Shown here: in pieces, positions 18,224-26,179 of the stretch
How positions within the stretch are numbered: the stretch's first letter is position 1
Layout: each line of letters starts with the position of its first letter
NCBI GenBank assembly: GCA_903905455.1
Contig: CAIVGN010000006.1
Coordinates: forward strand, 104,046 to 168,045
DNA from: an uncultured Archangium sp.
GTDB lineage: Bacteria; Myxococcota; Myxococcia; Myxococcales; Myxococcaceae
Reading direction: 5' to 3'
Length of the DNA stretch: 64,000 nucleotides
The notes under the pieces: generated by a model
What the model was told of the DNA's origin: nothing
Database searches by the model: none
The model's input: the letters and a program-made list of their open reading frames with translations, nothing else
Translations under genes and position numbers: made by a program

Positions 18224-19719
18224 TCAGCCGGGGCGAACCGCTGGTGATCGGTGTCCACGAGGCCCAGCTCGACGGCGGCCTCGGCGGTGGGCTTGGCGTG
18301 CCGGCGGATGATCAGCTCCGGGCCCTGCTCGAGTGACCGCGGCGGGGCCTCGAAGCGGCGGATCGCGTCGAGGATCTGCGCCGCGTGGCTCTTCACGTCG
18401 GGCGAGACCAACACGTGGGCCACGGTGCGATCGGGCCCCAGCAGGTAGGTGCTGCGGCGCAGGCCCTGTCCCGGGCGACGCGCCCCGAAGGCCTCGGCGA
18501 CGGCGCCGGTGGGGTCCGAGAGCAGCGGGAAGCGCAGCCCGTGCTGCAGCGCGAAGTCCCGGTGCCGCTCGACGCCGTCGGGGCTGATGCCCACCAGCGT
18601 CACCCCGGCGGCCGCGAGATCGTGCAGCCCTGCCTGGAGACTGCAGGCCTCGGCCGTGCAGCCGGGTGAGCCATCTTCCGGGTAGAAGGCGAGGGCCACC
18701 CACTTGCCCTGCAGCGCGCTCGACTTCACGACGCTTCCGTCACCGGCGGGGAGCTCGAAGGCCGGCGCCACCGTGCCCAGCAGGGCGAACCTTTCGTCCT
18801 GCACGATGGCCGTGTCGAGCACCCGGGTGCCGGCCACCGGCTGGAACTCGTCGTGGCCCACCATCTCGGGGTACTCGCGCCACGGGCCTTCGCACATCGG
18901 CTCGAAGCGGCAGGTGGCGCACTGGGGAAAGCGCGTCTTGCTGCGCTCCATGCGGTCGCGCGCGTAGTCCGGCACCACGAAGTCTTCGTAGACGATCTCC
19001 GTGGGGGGAATGAACAGCTCGGACACGAAGCGCTCGTGGCCCTTCATCATGCAGAAGGGCATCGCCTCGGCCATGCACGGCACCCCGGCGGCCTCCCCGA
19101 TGCGCAGCGCCTCCTGGAGATACGGCGCCAGCTCGCTCATGCGCGGCACCACGGCGTTGAAGTACGTCGCGGCGTGGCCGGTGGGGTGCGGGAAGGCGAT
19201 CTGGAACTGGTCGACCTTCAGCTCCACGAAGAGCCGGGCGAGGTCGGGCAGCAGCTTCATGTTCTGCTTGGCCGCCACGGTGTTGGTGACGATGCGCTGG
19301 CCCAGCGACTTGAGGTTCTTGATGGCCGCGACGATCTGGTTGAACGAGCCCTGCGAGCGCGTCAGGCCGTCGTGCACGTTGGCCACCGGCGCGTGCAGCG
19401 AGGGCGAGAACTCGTTGGCCCCGGCCTTGATCGCCTTCTCGCAGAACTCCTTGTAGGCGAAGAGCCGGCCGTTGGTCTGCACCTGGATGTTGCGGTACCC
19501 CAGCCGGCGCGCGGCCTCGACCAGGTACAGGAAGTCGGGCCGCAGCGTGACCTCGGCGCCGGTGAACACGATGTCGTCGCAGGTGCGGCGCGACGCCTTG
19601 AGCTCCTCGATCACGTCGGGCGTGGGGCGCTCGCCAGTGAAGAGCTTGTCGCCGATCACGCAGAACACGCAGTTGCTGTTGCAGGTGTACCCGGTCTTGA
19701 TGTCCGCGCGGCGCCCCAT
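18220..19719 (-). CDS. Radical SAM protein fused to a PrxQ/Bcp-type peroxiredoxin
   Basis: 499 residues. The N-terminal 310 residues are an rSAM/SPASM-like unit: CNSNCVFC (Cys13, 17, 20), FTGAEVTLRPDF (GGEP replaced by GAEV), QTNGRLFAYKEF, SLHAPVANVHDGL and a tail CATCRFEPMCEGPWREYP. After a short linker comes a peroxiredoxin: APAFELPAGDGSVV, then FYPEDGSPGCTAEAC, with the peroxidatic Cys354 and a resolving Cys359 in the C-x4-C spacing of PrxQ/Bcp. ISPDGVERHRDF, FPLLSDPTGAVAEAFGA and a conserved Arg (RRSTYLLGPD) follow. Fusion of an O2-sensitive rSAM enzyme to a peroxide scavenger suggests local protection of the clusters, or use of the thiol chemistry on a thiolated product. Both are inference. 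It is coupled to the downstream methyltransferase fusion by ATGA. Confidence 0.87.
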   Translation of the reverse strand: MGRRADIKTGYTCNSNCVFCVIGDKLFTGERPTPDVIEELKASRRTCDDIVFTGAEVTLRPDFLYLVEAARRLGYRNIQVQTNGRLFAYKEFCEKAIKAGANEFSPSLHAPVANVHDGLTRSQGSFNQIVAAIKNLKSLGQRIVTNTVAAKQNMKLLPDLARLFVELKVDQFQIAFPHPTGHAATYFNAVVPRMSELAPYLQEALRIGEAAGVPCMAEAMPFCMMKGHERFVSELFIPPTEIVYEDFVVPDYARDRMERSKTRFPQCATCRFEPMCEGPWREYPEMVGHDEFQPVAGTRVLDTAIVQDERFALLGTVAPAFELPAGDGSVVKSSALQGKWVALAFYPEDGSPGCTAEACSLQAGLHDLAAAGVTLVGISPDGVERHRDFALQHGLRFPLLSDPTGAVAEAFGARRPGQGLRRSTYLLGPDRTVAHVLVSPDVKSHAAQILDAIRRFEAPPRSLEQGPELIIRRHAKPTAEAAVELGLVDTDHQRFAPAE

Positions 19720-19781
19720 GGTCGGGCGACTGTAGCCGCAGGCTCCCGCCCACCGCCATCGAACCCTGACCGGCCTGCGCG

Positions 19782-21101
19782 CTACGGGGCCGGGGCCACC
19801 AACCGGTCCTCGGAAGCACGCAGCGCGCGGACGATCGCCGCCAGCAGCCGGGTATCGACGGGCGGGCTGCCGGGCGCCGCGCGGTAGCGCACCGTGAAGT
19901 GCCGCGTGCGCTCGTACGCGGGGCCCTCGCCGCGCGGCGCGAGCTCCACCACCACCTCGCCCGTGGGCGTGGTGCAGCGCAGCAGGTTCGACCCGTCGTG
20001 CGCGGCGGTGACCTCGCGCACCGCGTACGGGGCGGACGACGCCTCGCGCACGAAGAGGGCGCGCAGCGCGGCGGTCAGCGGCCCTTCCACGGCCTCGGCG
20101 CGCCGCGGCGCCTCGTGCACCGTCGGCGCGCGGTGCGGCGCGGGGCGCAGCTCGTCGAACCCGTATTGCTCGACGTAGGCCCCGAACAGCCCGGGGCAGG
20201 TCGTGTCGTAGGCGCAGCCCGCGCACGCCGGCGCCTTCAACTGCAGCGAGCGGCGCTGCGAGAGCTTGTGCATGAAGTCGCCGGTGGGGATCTGGGTCAC
20301 CGTGGTGACCTGCTCCTCCGACACGTACTGCTCGGCGCCCGGCACCAGGCACGGCGGGCACGAGATGAGCCGCGCCACGACCCCGGCCCGGTTCATCGAC
20401 TCCAGCGCCTCGCGCAGCGCCCCGGCGTAGCGGCTGAGCGGCGGGAGCAGGTCGCGGTACGAGGCCCGGCCCGGCTCGAAGGCCGGCGACGGGCGCACCA
20501 CGTCGAGGCCCACCTCTTCGGGCCGCAAGGCGATCATCAGCGCCGCGAACTCGGGCAGCGAGTCGAGCAGGTGGCGGGTCAGCACCCCGTTGACCTTGAC
20601 CCGCTGCCCCAGCGCGAGCAGCCGCCGCGTGCCCTCCACCGTCTGCTGGAACGCGCGCGGCGCGGCCACCGAGGCATCGTGCGCCTCGGCGGTGCCGCCC
20701 TGGATCGACACCTGGAACCAGGTCACGCCCAGGTCTGCGAGCCAGCGCGCGCCCGGCGGAGAGGCCGCGACCCGGGCGTTGGTGAACACCGTGCTCGCCT
20801 CGTAGCCGACGTCACGGGCGTCGGAGATCAGCGCGCCCAGGTCGCGGCGCAGCGTGGGCTCACCGCCCTGGAAGAGCACGCGCCGGGCGCCGCGCGCGAA
20901 GTGCGCCTCGAGGTGCTCGCGGATCACCTCGCGCGGTACGTGCGGCAGCGACCCGGCCGCGGCCCCGGCGTTCTCCCAGCCGGTCGAGCAATAGGTGCAG
21001 CGGTTGTTGCAGCGCTCGGTGACGAAGATCTCCACCTTCGGCAGCCGCACCACCTGCTCGAAGCGCGCCGCGGCCTCGTCGGTGGGGTGGGGTGCAGACA
21101 C
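19782..21101 (-). CDS. Radical SAM/SPASM-like protein with extra C-terminal domain
   Basis: 439 residues from a GTG at 21101, chosen because upstream sequence is shared with the divergent gene's promoter region. CNNRCTYC (Cys31, 35, 38), FQGGEPTLRRDL, VFTNARVA (Asn-Ala-Arg in place of NGR) and VSIQGGTAEAHDA mark the rSAM core. An internal ISCPPCLVPG and a tail CAGCAYDTTCPGLFGAYVEQYGF supply auxiliary Cys. The last 100 residues are a separate beta-rich domain (REVTAAHDGSNLLRC, VVVELAPRGEG, FTVRYRAA, then a helix LLAAIVRALRAS). This domain resembles the C-terminus of the protein at 26180-28810. That shared tail may be a peptide or partner-binding module. Sixty-two bp separate it from the peroxiredoxin fusion downstream. 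Confidence 0.8.
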   Translation of the reverse strand: MSAPHPTDEAAARFEQVVRLPKVEIFVTERCNNRCTYCSTGWENAGAAAGSLPHVPREVIREHLEAHFARGARRVLFQGGEPTLRRDLGALISDARDVGYEASTVFTNARVAASPPGARWLADLGVTWFQVSIQGGTAEAHDASVAAPRAFQQTVEGTRRLLALGQRVKVNGVLTRHLLDSLPEFAALMIALRPEEVGLDVVRPSPAFEPGRASYRDLLPPLSRYAGALREALESMNRAGVVARLISCPPCLVPGAEQYVSEEQVTTVTQIPTGDFMHKLSQRRSLQLKAPACAGCAYDTTCPGLFGAYVEQYGFDELRPAPHRAPTVHEAPRRAEAVEGPLTAALRALFVREASSAPYAVREVTAAHDGSNLLRCTTPTGEVVVELAPRGEGPAYERTRHFTVRYRAAPGSPPVDTRLLAAIVRALRASEDRLVAPAP

Positions 21102-21177
21102 CCGTCGAACGTACCACGCGCGGCGGCCGGCCTCGTCTCGCCCGCGGCTCCCGGCTACCGTGCACGCGCCCCCGGCC

Positions 21178-22188
21178 ATGCGCGCGCCCCCCGTCTGTAC
21201 TTCCCCGCGAGATCTCGTCGCCGCGCTGCAGGGCGTCGATCCGGCGCGCCTCACCACGGCCCGCGCAGCGCTCGCGGCGCGCCCCATTGAGTACGCGCTG
21301 GGCAGCGGGGAGGCCGACGAGGTCGCGCTCTACGCGGGCATCAAGCCCCTCGTCCGCCAGGTGCTCAGCCCCGCGGAGTTGCCCGCGGCGCGCGCCCGCT
21401 TCTCGCAGCTGGGCCTCTCGTGCGGCGAGGCGACGCACCGCGTGGCGCTCCCGTCGACCGGGGGCGTGGTGCTCTTCGTGAGCCGGGACCCGCGGCGGGT
21501 GCAGGAGGCGGTGCGCTGTGAAGCGCTCCCCGAGCACGACCTCGAGCTGGGGCGGCTCCTCGGCTACCCGCGCTGCTGCGTCGAGGCGTACCTCGAGGTT
21601 CCTCCGCCCCGCACCAACGTGCAGGCCTTCGCGGCGGCCGCGGCGAACACCCCGGGCCGCTTCCTGCCCCGCCTGAACACCATCGACCTCGCCGTCTTTC
21701 ACTACCTGAGCTGGGTACCGTGCTCGTTCGGCTGCGAGCTCTCGCGGGCCTTCGCCGACGCCGTGGCCCACCACCTCGGCAAGCGCCACGGCCAGTTCCT
21801 CGCGCACCCCGCCCAACCCGCCCGCGCCAGCTGTCCCCCCGGTTGCCGGCACGAACGCTTCGTGGAGGCCGTCGACGCAGCGCTCGGCGCGCACCGGTTG
21901 CTCGTCTTCGAAGACGTGCAGGTCTCGCTCTCCGGCCGCTTCGACGGCGAGGTGTTGCAGGTCGAGCGGGCGTGGCCCACGGCGCGCGATCGCCACCCCG
22001 ACGCCCGCCTCGAAGACGCCGCGGGCGAGGCCTCGGCCCGGGTGGCGGCCCTCGTCGGCGCCGGCACGCGCCTGCGAATCGAAGGCGGCGCGGTCAGCGT
22101 CGACGGCGCGACGGTGTTCTCCACGGCCGACGCCCGGCTCTTCCCCTTCGGCGAGGTCGGCCCCGCCCTGACCCGAAACCCGACCTGA
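21178..22188 (+). CDS. DUF483-like protein with GYPxCC motif
   Basis: 336 residues. The central motif LGRLLGYPRCCVEAYLE (GYPRCC at 129-134) is the hallmark of DUF483-like proteins, followed by NTIDLAVFHYLSWVPCSFGCELS (about 165-185), whose Cys residues probably join a metal site. The C-terminal 70 residues are a beta-rich strand set. No CX3CX2C is present, so it is not an rSAM enzyme itself. The same GYPxCC module is fused to a variant rSAM unit at 26180-28810, which supports a shared role with the radical enzymes. It stands divergent from the rSAM gene at 19782, with 76 bp between the start codons. The function of the family is unknown; cluster or peptide binding is a guess. Confidence 0.7.
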   Translation: MRAPPVCTSPRDLVAALQGVDPARLTTARAALAARPIEYALGSGEADEVALYAGIKPLVRQVLSPAELPAARARFSQLGLSCGEATHRVALPSTGGVVLFVSRDPRRVQEAVRCEALPEHDLELGRLLGYPRCCVEAYLEVPPPRTNVQAFAAAAANTPGRFLPRLNTIDLAVFHYLSWVPCSFGCELSRAFADAVAHHLGKRHGQFLAHPAQPARASCPPGCRHERFVEAVDAALGAHRLLVFEDVQVSLSGRFDGEVLQVERAWPTARDRHPDARLEDAAGEASARVAALVGAGTRLRIEGGAVSVDGATVFSTADARLFPFGEVGPALTRNPT

Positions 22189-22315
22189 CGGTGCGGGCCC
22201 CATGCGATGCTCGCGCGATGCGAACGGCCCTGCCCGGAGGACTGACGCGGGGTGGTCCCGCCGGTGGCCCGCCAGTAGAGTCCGGCTCCGTTTTCCCGGA
22301 GGCACGAGGACCCTG

Positions 22316-24199
22316 ATGAACGCCGCGACGTTGCTGGTCACCCGTCGCTGCGGTCAGGCGTGTGCGTTCTGCGCGCGCGTCAACGCGGCCTCGATCGATC
22401 CGCCCTTCGCCGCGCTCGTCGAGCAGCTCGACCAGGCCGCCGCGGGGGGCGCGAAGGCGTTGACCCTCACCGGCGGCGAACCGTTGCTGCGCAGCGACTT
22501 GCTGGCCCTCGTGGCGCACGCCGCATCGCTCGGCATCGGCTCCATCACCCTGGAGACCAACGGCACCCTGCTCACCGACGCGGTGGCGCGGGCGCTGCGG
22601 GCCGCCGGGCTCACCGCGACGCGGATCTCCGTGGCCACCACCTCGCCGGAGGTGCATGCCGCCCAAGTGAGCCCCCGCTCCACGCCCCGGCACGTGTTCC
22701 GGGGCCTCGTCGCGGCGCTCGACGCGGGCCTCGAGGTCACCGTGCGCCTGCCCATCGCCCGCGGGCTCCCCCCGGCGGCGGCGCGCGTCGCGGGCCTGCG
22801 CAGCGCGTTGCCCCGGTTGTCGCGCTTCGAGCTGGCGCCCATCGGTGCGGGCGAGCGCACGGTCAAGCCAGGTACCGCGTTGCCCTTCGCCGAGGTGGCC
22901 GCCGAGCTCGACGAGGCCGCGCGCGCTGCCCGCGAGCACGGCGCCACGCTGACGCCCTCGACGGAACACCCGCTCATCGCCTGCCTGCACCCCGTCACCG
23001 AGCCCGCCGTGCGCCGCCTCTTCGAGCACGCCCTGCGGCACCACGAGGCCGCCCCGAACACTGCCGCCCCGGAGTGCGCGGCCTGCGCTCTCGCCACGCG
23101 GTGCCCGGTGAGCGCGGCGCAGCTGCAGAGCGCCGGCGTCAGCGCCGCGGTGCGCCCCGTGCCCGTGCCCGACGCGACGCCCTTCGTGCGGCCCGGCAAG
23201 AGCGCCGGCAGCCGGCTCCACGTCAAGCGCGCCGCCGACGTCGAGGCCTTCTTCCACGTCAACTACGAGTACGGCGTCGAGGTCTCGGAGCCCACGAGCC
23301 GCCTGGGCATCATCTACCGCTGCAACCAGGTGTGTACCTTCTGCGAGCTGGCCGACATGAACGTCGAGCTCGCCCCCGAGAAGGTGCGCGCGGCCATCGC
23401 CCAGAGCCGCGCGCGGGGCTCGACGCGGCTGATCATCACCGGCGGCGAGCCCACGCTCAGCCCGCACCTGCTCGACTACGTCGCCGAGGCGCGCGCCCAG
23501 GGCTTCTCGCAGATCGAGCTCCAGACCAACGCCGTGCTCCTGGACAAGCCGGGCCTCGCCCAGGCGCTGCGCGACGCCGGGCTCACCAGCGCCCAGGTCT
23601 CGTTGCACGGCCCCGACGGCGCCCTCTCGGACGCGCTGACCGCCGCCCCGGGCACCCACCGGCGCACGCTGGGCGGCATCGACCACCTGCTGGCCGCGGG
23701 CGTGCGCGTGCTGCTCAACCACCTCGTCTTCAAGGACGTGTGCCACCTGCTGGGCGACTTCGTGGCGCTGGCCGAGACGCGCTGGGGCGCGCACCGGGAC
23801 CGCCTGACGCTGCAGTTCCACTCGCCGCGCAACGAGTTCCCCACCCGCGCCGAGGCCCTGCGCCACGTGCCCCGGTACTCGGAGTACGCGGGCCCGCTGC
23901 GCGCCGCCATCGACCGCGCCCGCACCTTCGGCTTCGCGGTGCACGACCTGGGCGATCCCACCGGCATTCCTTCGCTGTGCGTGCTGGGGGCCGACCCGAC
24001 GTACCTCGGGCCGCTCCTCGCGCAGCAGCCGAGGTTTCACCAGTGGGAGCAGGACTGGCTGACCCGCGTGCCGGCCTGTGCCACGTGTGACGCGGCGAAG
24101 GTGTGCATGGGCGTGCCGAAACACTACGTGGCGTTGCACGGTGACGCGGAGTTCTCGCCCCTCACGCTCGCTCCGCGACCGCTCGAGGGGACGCCATGA
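22316..24199 (+). CDS. Tandem radical SAM protein (two complete units)
   Basis: 627 residues with a good ribosome site (GGAGGCACGAGG) before the ATG. Unit 1 (1-300): CGQACAFC (Cys12, 16, 19), LTGGEPLLRSDL, LETNGTLLTD, and a tail CAACALATRCPVS. Unit 2 (from about 325): CNQVCTFC (Cys336, 340, 343), ITGGEPTLSPHL, LQTNAVLLDK, SLHGPDGALSDAL, an internal PSLCVLG, and the tail CATCDAAKVCMGVPKHYVALHG. Each half is the size of a stand-alone enzyme in this cluster, so it is a fusion of two genes, not an internal pseudo-repeat. Unit 2 is more like the neighbouring single-unit proteins than unit 1 is. It is coupled by ATGA to the gene at 24196. Confidence 0.85.
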   Translation: MNAATLLVTRRCGQACAFCARVNAASIDPPFAALVEQLDQAAAGGAKALTLTGGEPLLRSDLLALVAHAASLGIGSITLETNGTLLTDAVARALRAAGLTATRISVATTSPEVHAAQVSPRSTPRHVFRGLVAALDAGLEVTVRLPIARGLPPAAARVAGLRSALPRLSRFELAPIGAGERTVKPGTALPFAEVAAELDEAARAAREHGATLTPSTEHPLIACLHPVTEPAVRRLFEHALRHHEAAPNTAAPECAACALATRCPVSAAQLQSAGVSAAVRPVPVPDATPFVRPGKSAGSRLHVKRAADVEAFFHVNYEYGVEVSEPTSRLGIIYRCNQVCTFCELADMNVELAPEKVRAAIAQSRARGSTRLIITGGEPTLSPHLLDYVAEARAQGFSQIELQTNAVLLDKPGLAQALRDAGLTSAQVSLHGPDGALSDALTAAPGTHRRTLGGIDHLLAAGVRVLLNHLVFKDVCHLLGDFVALAETRWGAHRDRLTLQFHSPRNEFPTRAEALRHVPRYSEYAGPLRAAIDRARTFGFAVHDLGDPTGIPSLCVLGADPTYLGPLLAQQPRFHQWEQDWLTRVPACATCDAAKVCMGVPKHYVALHGDAEFSPLTLAPRPLEGTP

Positions 24200-26160
24200 G
24201 GCGCGTGACGGTGGCCACCGGCTGCGCGACGCCGTGCCCCTCGTGCATCGCCTGCTCGCGCAACGGCCAGGAGCCCGACGTCGACACGTTGCTCGCCGAC
24301 GAGGCCGAGGCGCTGTTGCTGGGCGGCGGCGACGCGACCCGCTACCGGGGCCTGGGCGAGCTGCTCGAGCGCAACCGCACCGCGGCGCGGCCCAAGCAAC
24401 TGTGGCTCGAGGCGCCGGCCCGGGTGCTGGACGACGCGATGCTCGAGCGCCTCGCCTCGCGCGGCCTGCACGGCGTGGTGGTGCAGATCGAGGCCATGGG
24501 CGAGGCGATGTGCAAGGCCCTCAAGGTCGGCGACGGCGAGGTGGTCATCGCCCGCGCCGAGGCGCTGGGGCTCGAGACCCAGGCGCGGCTGTGCGTGCGG
24601 CCCAAGACCTTCTCCATCGTCGCGCCTCTCGCGCAGAAGCTCGCCCCGCGCACCGTGTGGCTCGAGCTGGTGCGCCAGGACTGGGGCCGCGACGAGGTCG
24701 CCATGCCCTCGCGCGCGATCGAGACGGCGTTCCTCGCGCTGCCCAACCTGCAGCCCTCGACCTACCGCCTCAAGGGCAAGGGCTACCTGCCGCCGTGCGC
24801 CCTGCCGCGCGCCCGCGAGCGCAGGCCCACGTTGTTCCGCCACGCGCTGCGCGAACGCGGGGTCACCAACACCGCCCTGCCGACCTGCGCGGAGTGTTCG
24901 CTGCGCACCCGCTGCGACTGGAACGACCCGGGCGCGCTCGACGAAGACGCGCTCGCGGCGCTGCGCCCGGTGGGGAAGGGCGAGGTCGACGGCGAGCAGC
25001 GCTCCTTCGCGCACCACGCGGTGCCTCCGGCCACGGTCGCCCGGCGGCGCGGCCCGGCGGTGGTCTGCACCACGCCGTGGACCACCATGGAGGTGGTCGA
25101 CCCCGACGGCCGTACCCGCCAGTGCTGTTCGACCTGGACCGTGGGCGATCGCGGAGACGCGCGGAAGAACAGCCTGCTCGAGCTGTGGAACGGCGCCGGC
25201 TACCGCGAGGCGCGCCAGGTGATGGCCAGCGGGGAGGTCAAGCCGCTGTGCAACGCCATCTGCTCGCGGCTGTACGATCTCAAGTTCGCCGAGACGGCCC
25301 TGCGCATCCAGACCGGGTCGAAGGCCTTCGTCGACAACCAGCTGCTGCTGGCCGAAGACATCGCCGAGCGCCGCGAAGAGACGCGCGGCAAGCCCTTGTA
25401 CCTGGCCATCTGCCCCAGCACGTACTGCAACTACAACTGCATCATGTGCGACCACGGCCGCAGCCCCCGGCGTGAGCTGCCCGACCGCATCTTCGACGAG
25501 CTGCCCGAGCTCTTCCCCACGCTCAAGAACCTCACGCTGCTGGGCGGCGAGCCGTTGGCCAACCCCCGGGTGATGCAGCTGCTGCGCGACTTCGACGTCG
25601 CCCGGTTCCCCGACACCGCCATCGACCTGGTGACCAACGGGAGCCTGCTCACCGCCCGGGTGCTCAAGCACATGACCCGGTGCACCCTGGGTGACGTGAC
25701 CATCAGCGCCAACGCCGGCACCCCCGAGGTCTACCAGCAGGTGCAGCGCGGCCTGCCCATGGCCCAGTGGCTCGAGAACGTCGACGCGCTCATCGAGTTC
25801 CGCCGCACTCACCACCGCTGGTTCGGCATCACCTTGAGCTTCGTGCTCCAGCCGGCCTCGGCCCACACCGTGCTCGAGTTCGCCCAGCTCGCGCACCAGC
25901 GCAACCTGCGCATCCGCCTCATGGCGATGAACCCCGAGAACCACGAGGGCCTCGACTTCTACCTCGACGACCAGAAGGTCGCGGGCGTGCTCCACCACGC
26001 GGCGCAGTTGGTGGCCTTCTGCGAGAAGCACCGGCCCGAGTGGCTCGCCGAGGCGCGCGCCGGGTTGTCGGCCGTGAGGGAAGAAGCAGCCCGCCGGCGC
26101 GCCGAAGCCAACGCGCCGCCCACCGGGCCCGCGATGAGCCGCCTGCCGGTGCTGCGGTGA
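24196..26160 (+). CDS. Two-unit radical SAM protein with internal SPASM-type region
   Basis: 654 residues. The N-terminus has CATPCPSC (Cys10, 14, 17), a CX3CX2C in correct spacing, plus a further Cys20. The usual GGEPT is LLLGGGDATRYRGL, so this first unit is divergent. A Cys set CAECSLRTRCDW ends it near residue 235. The middle (about 285-365) is a SPASM-like substrate-export type segment: CTTPWTTMEVVDPDGR, QCCSTW, SLLELWNGAGYREAR, PLCNAICSRL. The second unit carries CNYNCIMC (Cys411, 415, 418), LLGGEPLANPRV, LVTNGSLLTA and TISANAGTPEVYQQV. The SPASM-before-rSAM order is inverted relative to usual enzymes. It starts inside the previous stop codon (ATGA) and ends 19 bp before the next gene. 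Confidence 0.8.
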   Translation: MRRVTVATGCATPCPSCIACSRNGQEPDVDTLLADEAEALLLGGGDATRYRGLGELLERNRTAARPKQLWLEAPARVLDDAMLERLASRGLHGVVVQIEAMGEAMCKALKVGDGEVVIARAEALGLETQARLCVRPKTFSIVAPLAQKLAPRTVWLELVRQDWGRDEVAMPSRAIETAFLALPNLQPSTYRLKGKGYLPPCALPRARERRPTLFRHALRERGVTNTALPTCAECSLRTRCDWNDPGALDEDALAALRPVGKGEVDGEQRSFAHHAVPPATVARRRGPAVVCTTPWTTMEVVDPDGRTRQCCSTWTVGDRGDARKNSLLELWNGAGYREARQVMASGEVKPLCNAICSRLYDLKFAETALRIQTGSKAFVDNQLLLAEDIAERREETRGKPLYLAICPSTYCNYNCIMCDHGRSPRRELPDRIFDELPELFPTLKNLTLLGGEPLANPRVMQLLRDFDVARFPDTAIDLVTNGSLLTARVLKHMTRCTLGDVTISANAGTPEVYQQVQRGLPMAQWLENVDALIEFRRTHHRWFGITLSFVLQPASAHTVLEFAQLAHQRNLRIRLMAMNPENHEGLDFYLDDQKVAGVLHHAAQLVAFCEKHRPEWLAEARAGLSAVREEAARRRAEANAPPTGPAMSRLPVLR

Positions 26161-26179
26161 GCCGCGCAGGGGGGCCGTG

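Noticed and set aside
22094..24139. Long open frames on the strand opposite to rSAM genes (up to 680 codons)
   Set aside because: They mirror the GC-rich real genes, have Arg/Gly/His-rich composition, and lack motifs; the opposite strand carries complete rSAM signatures.
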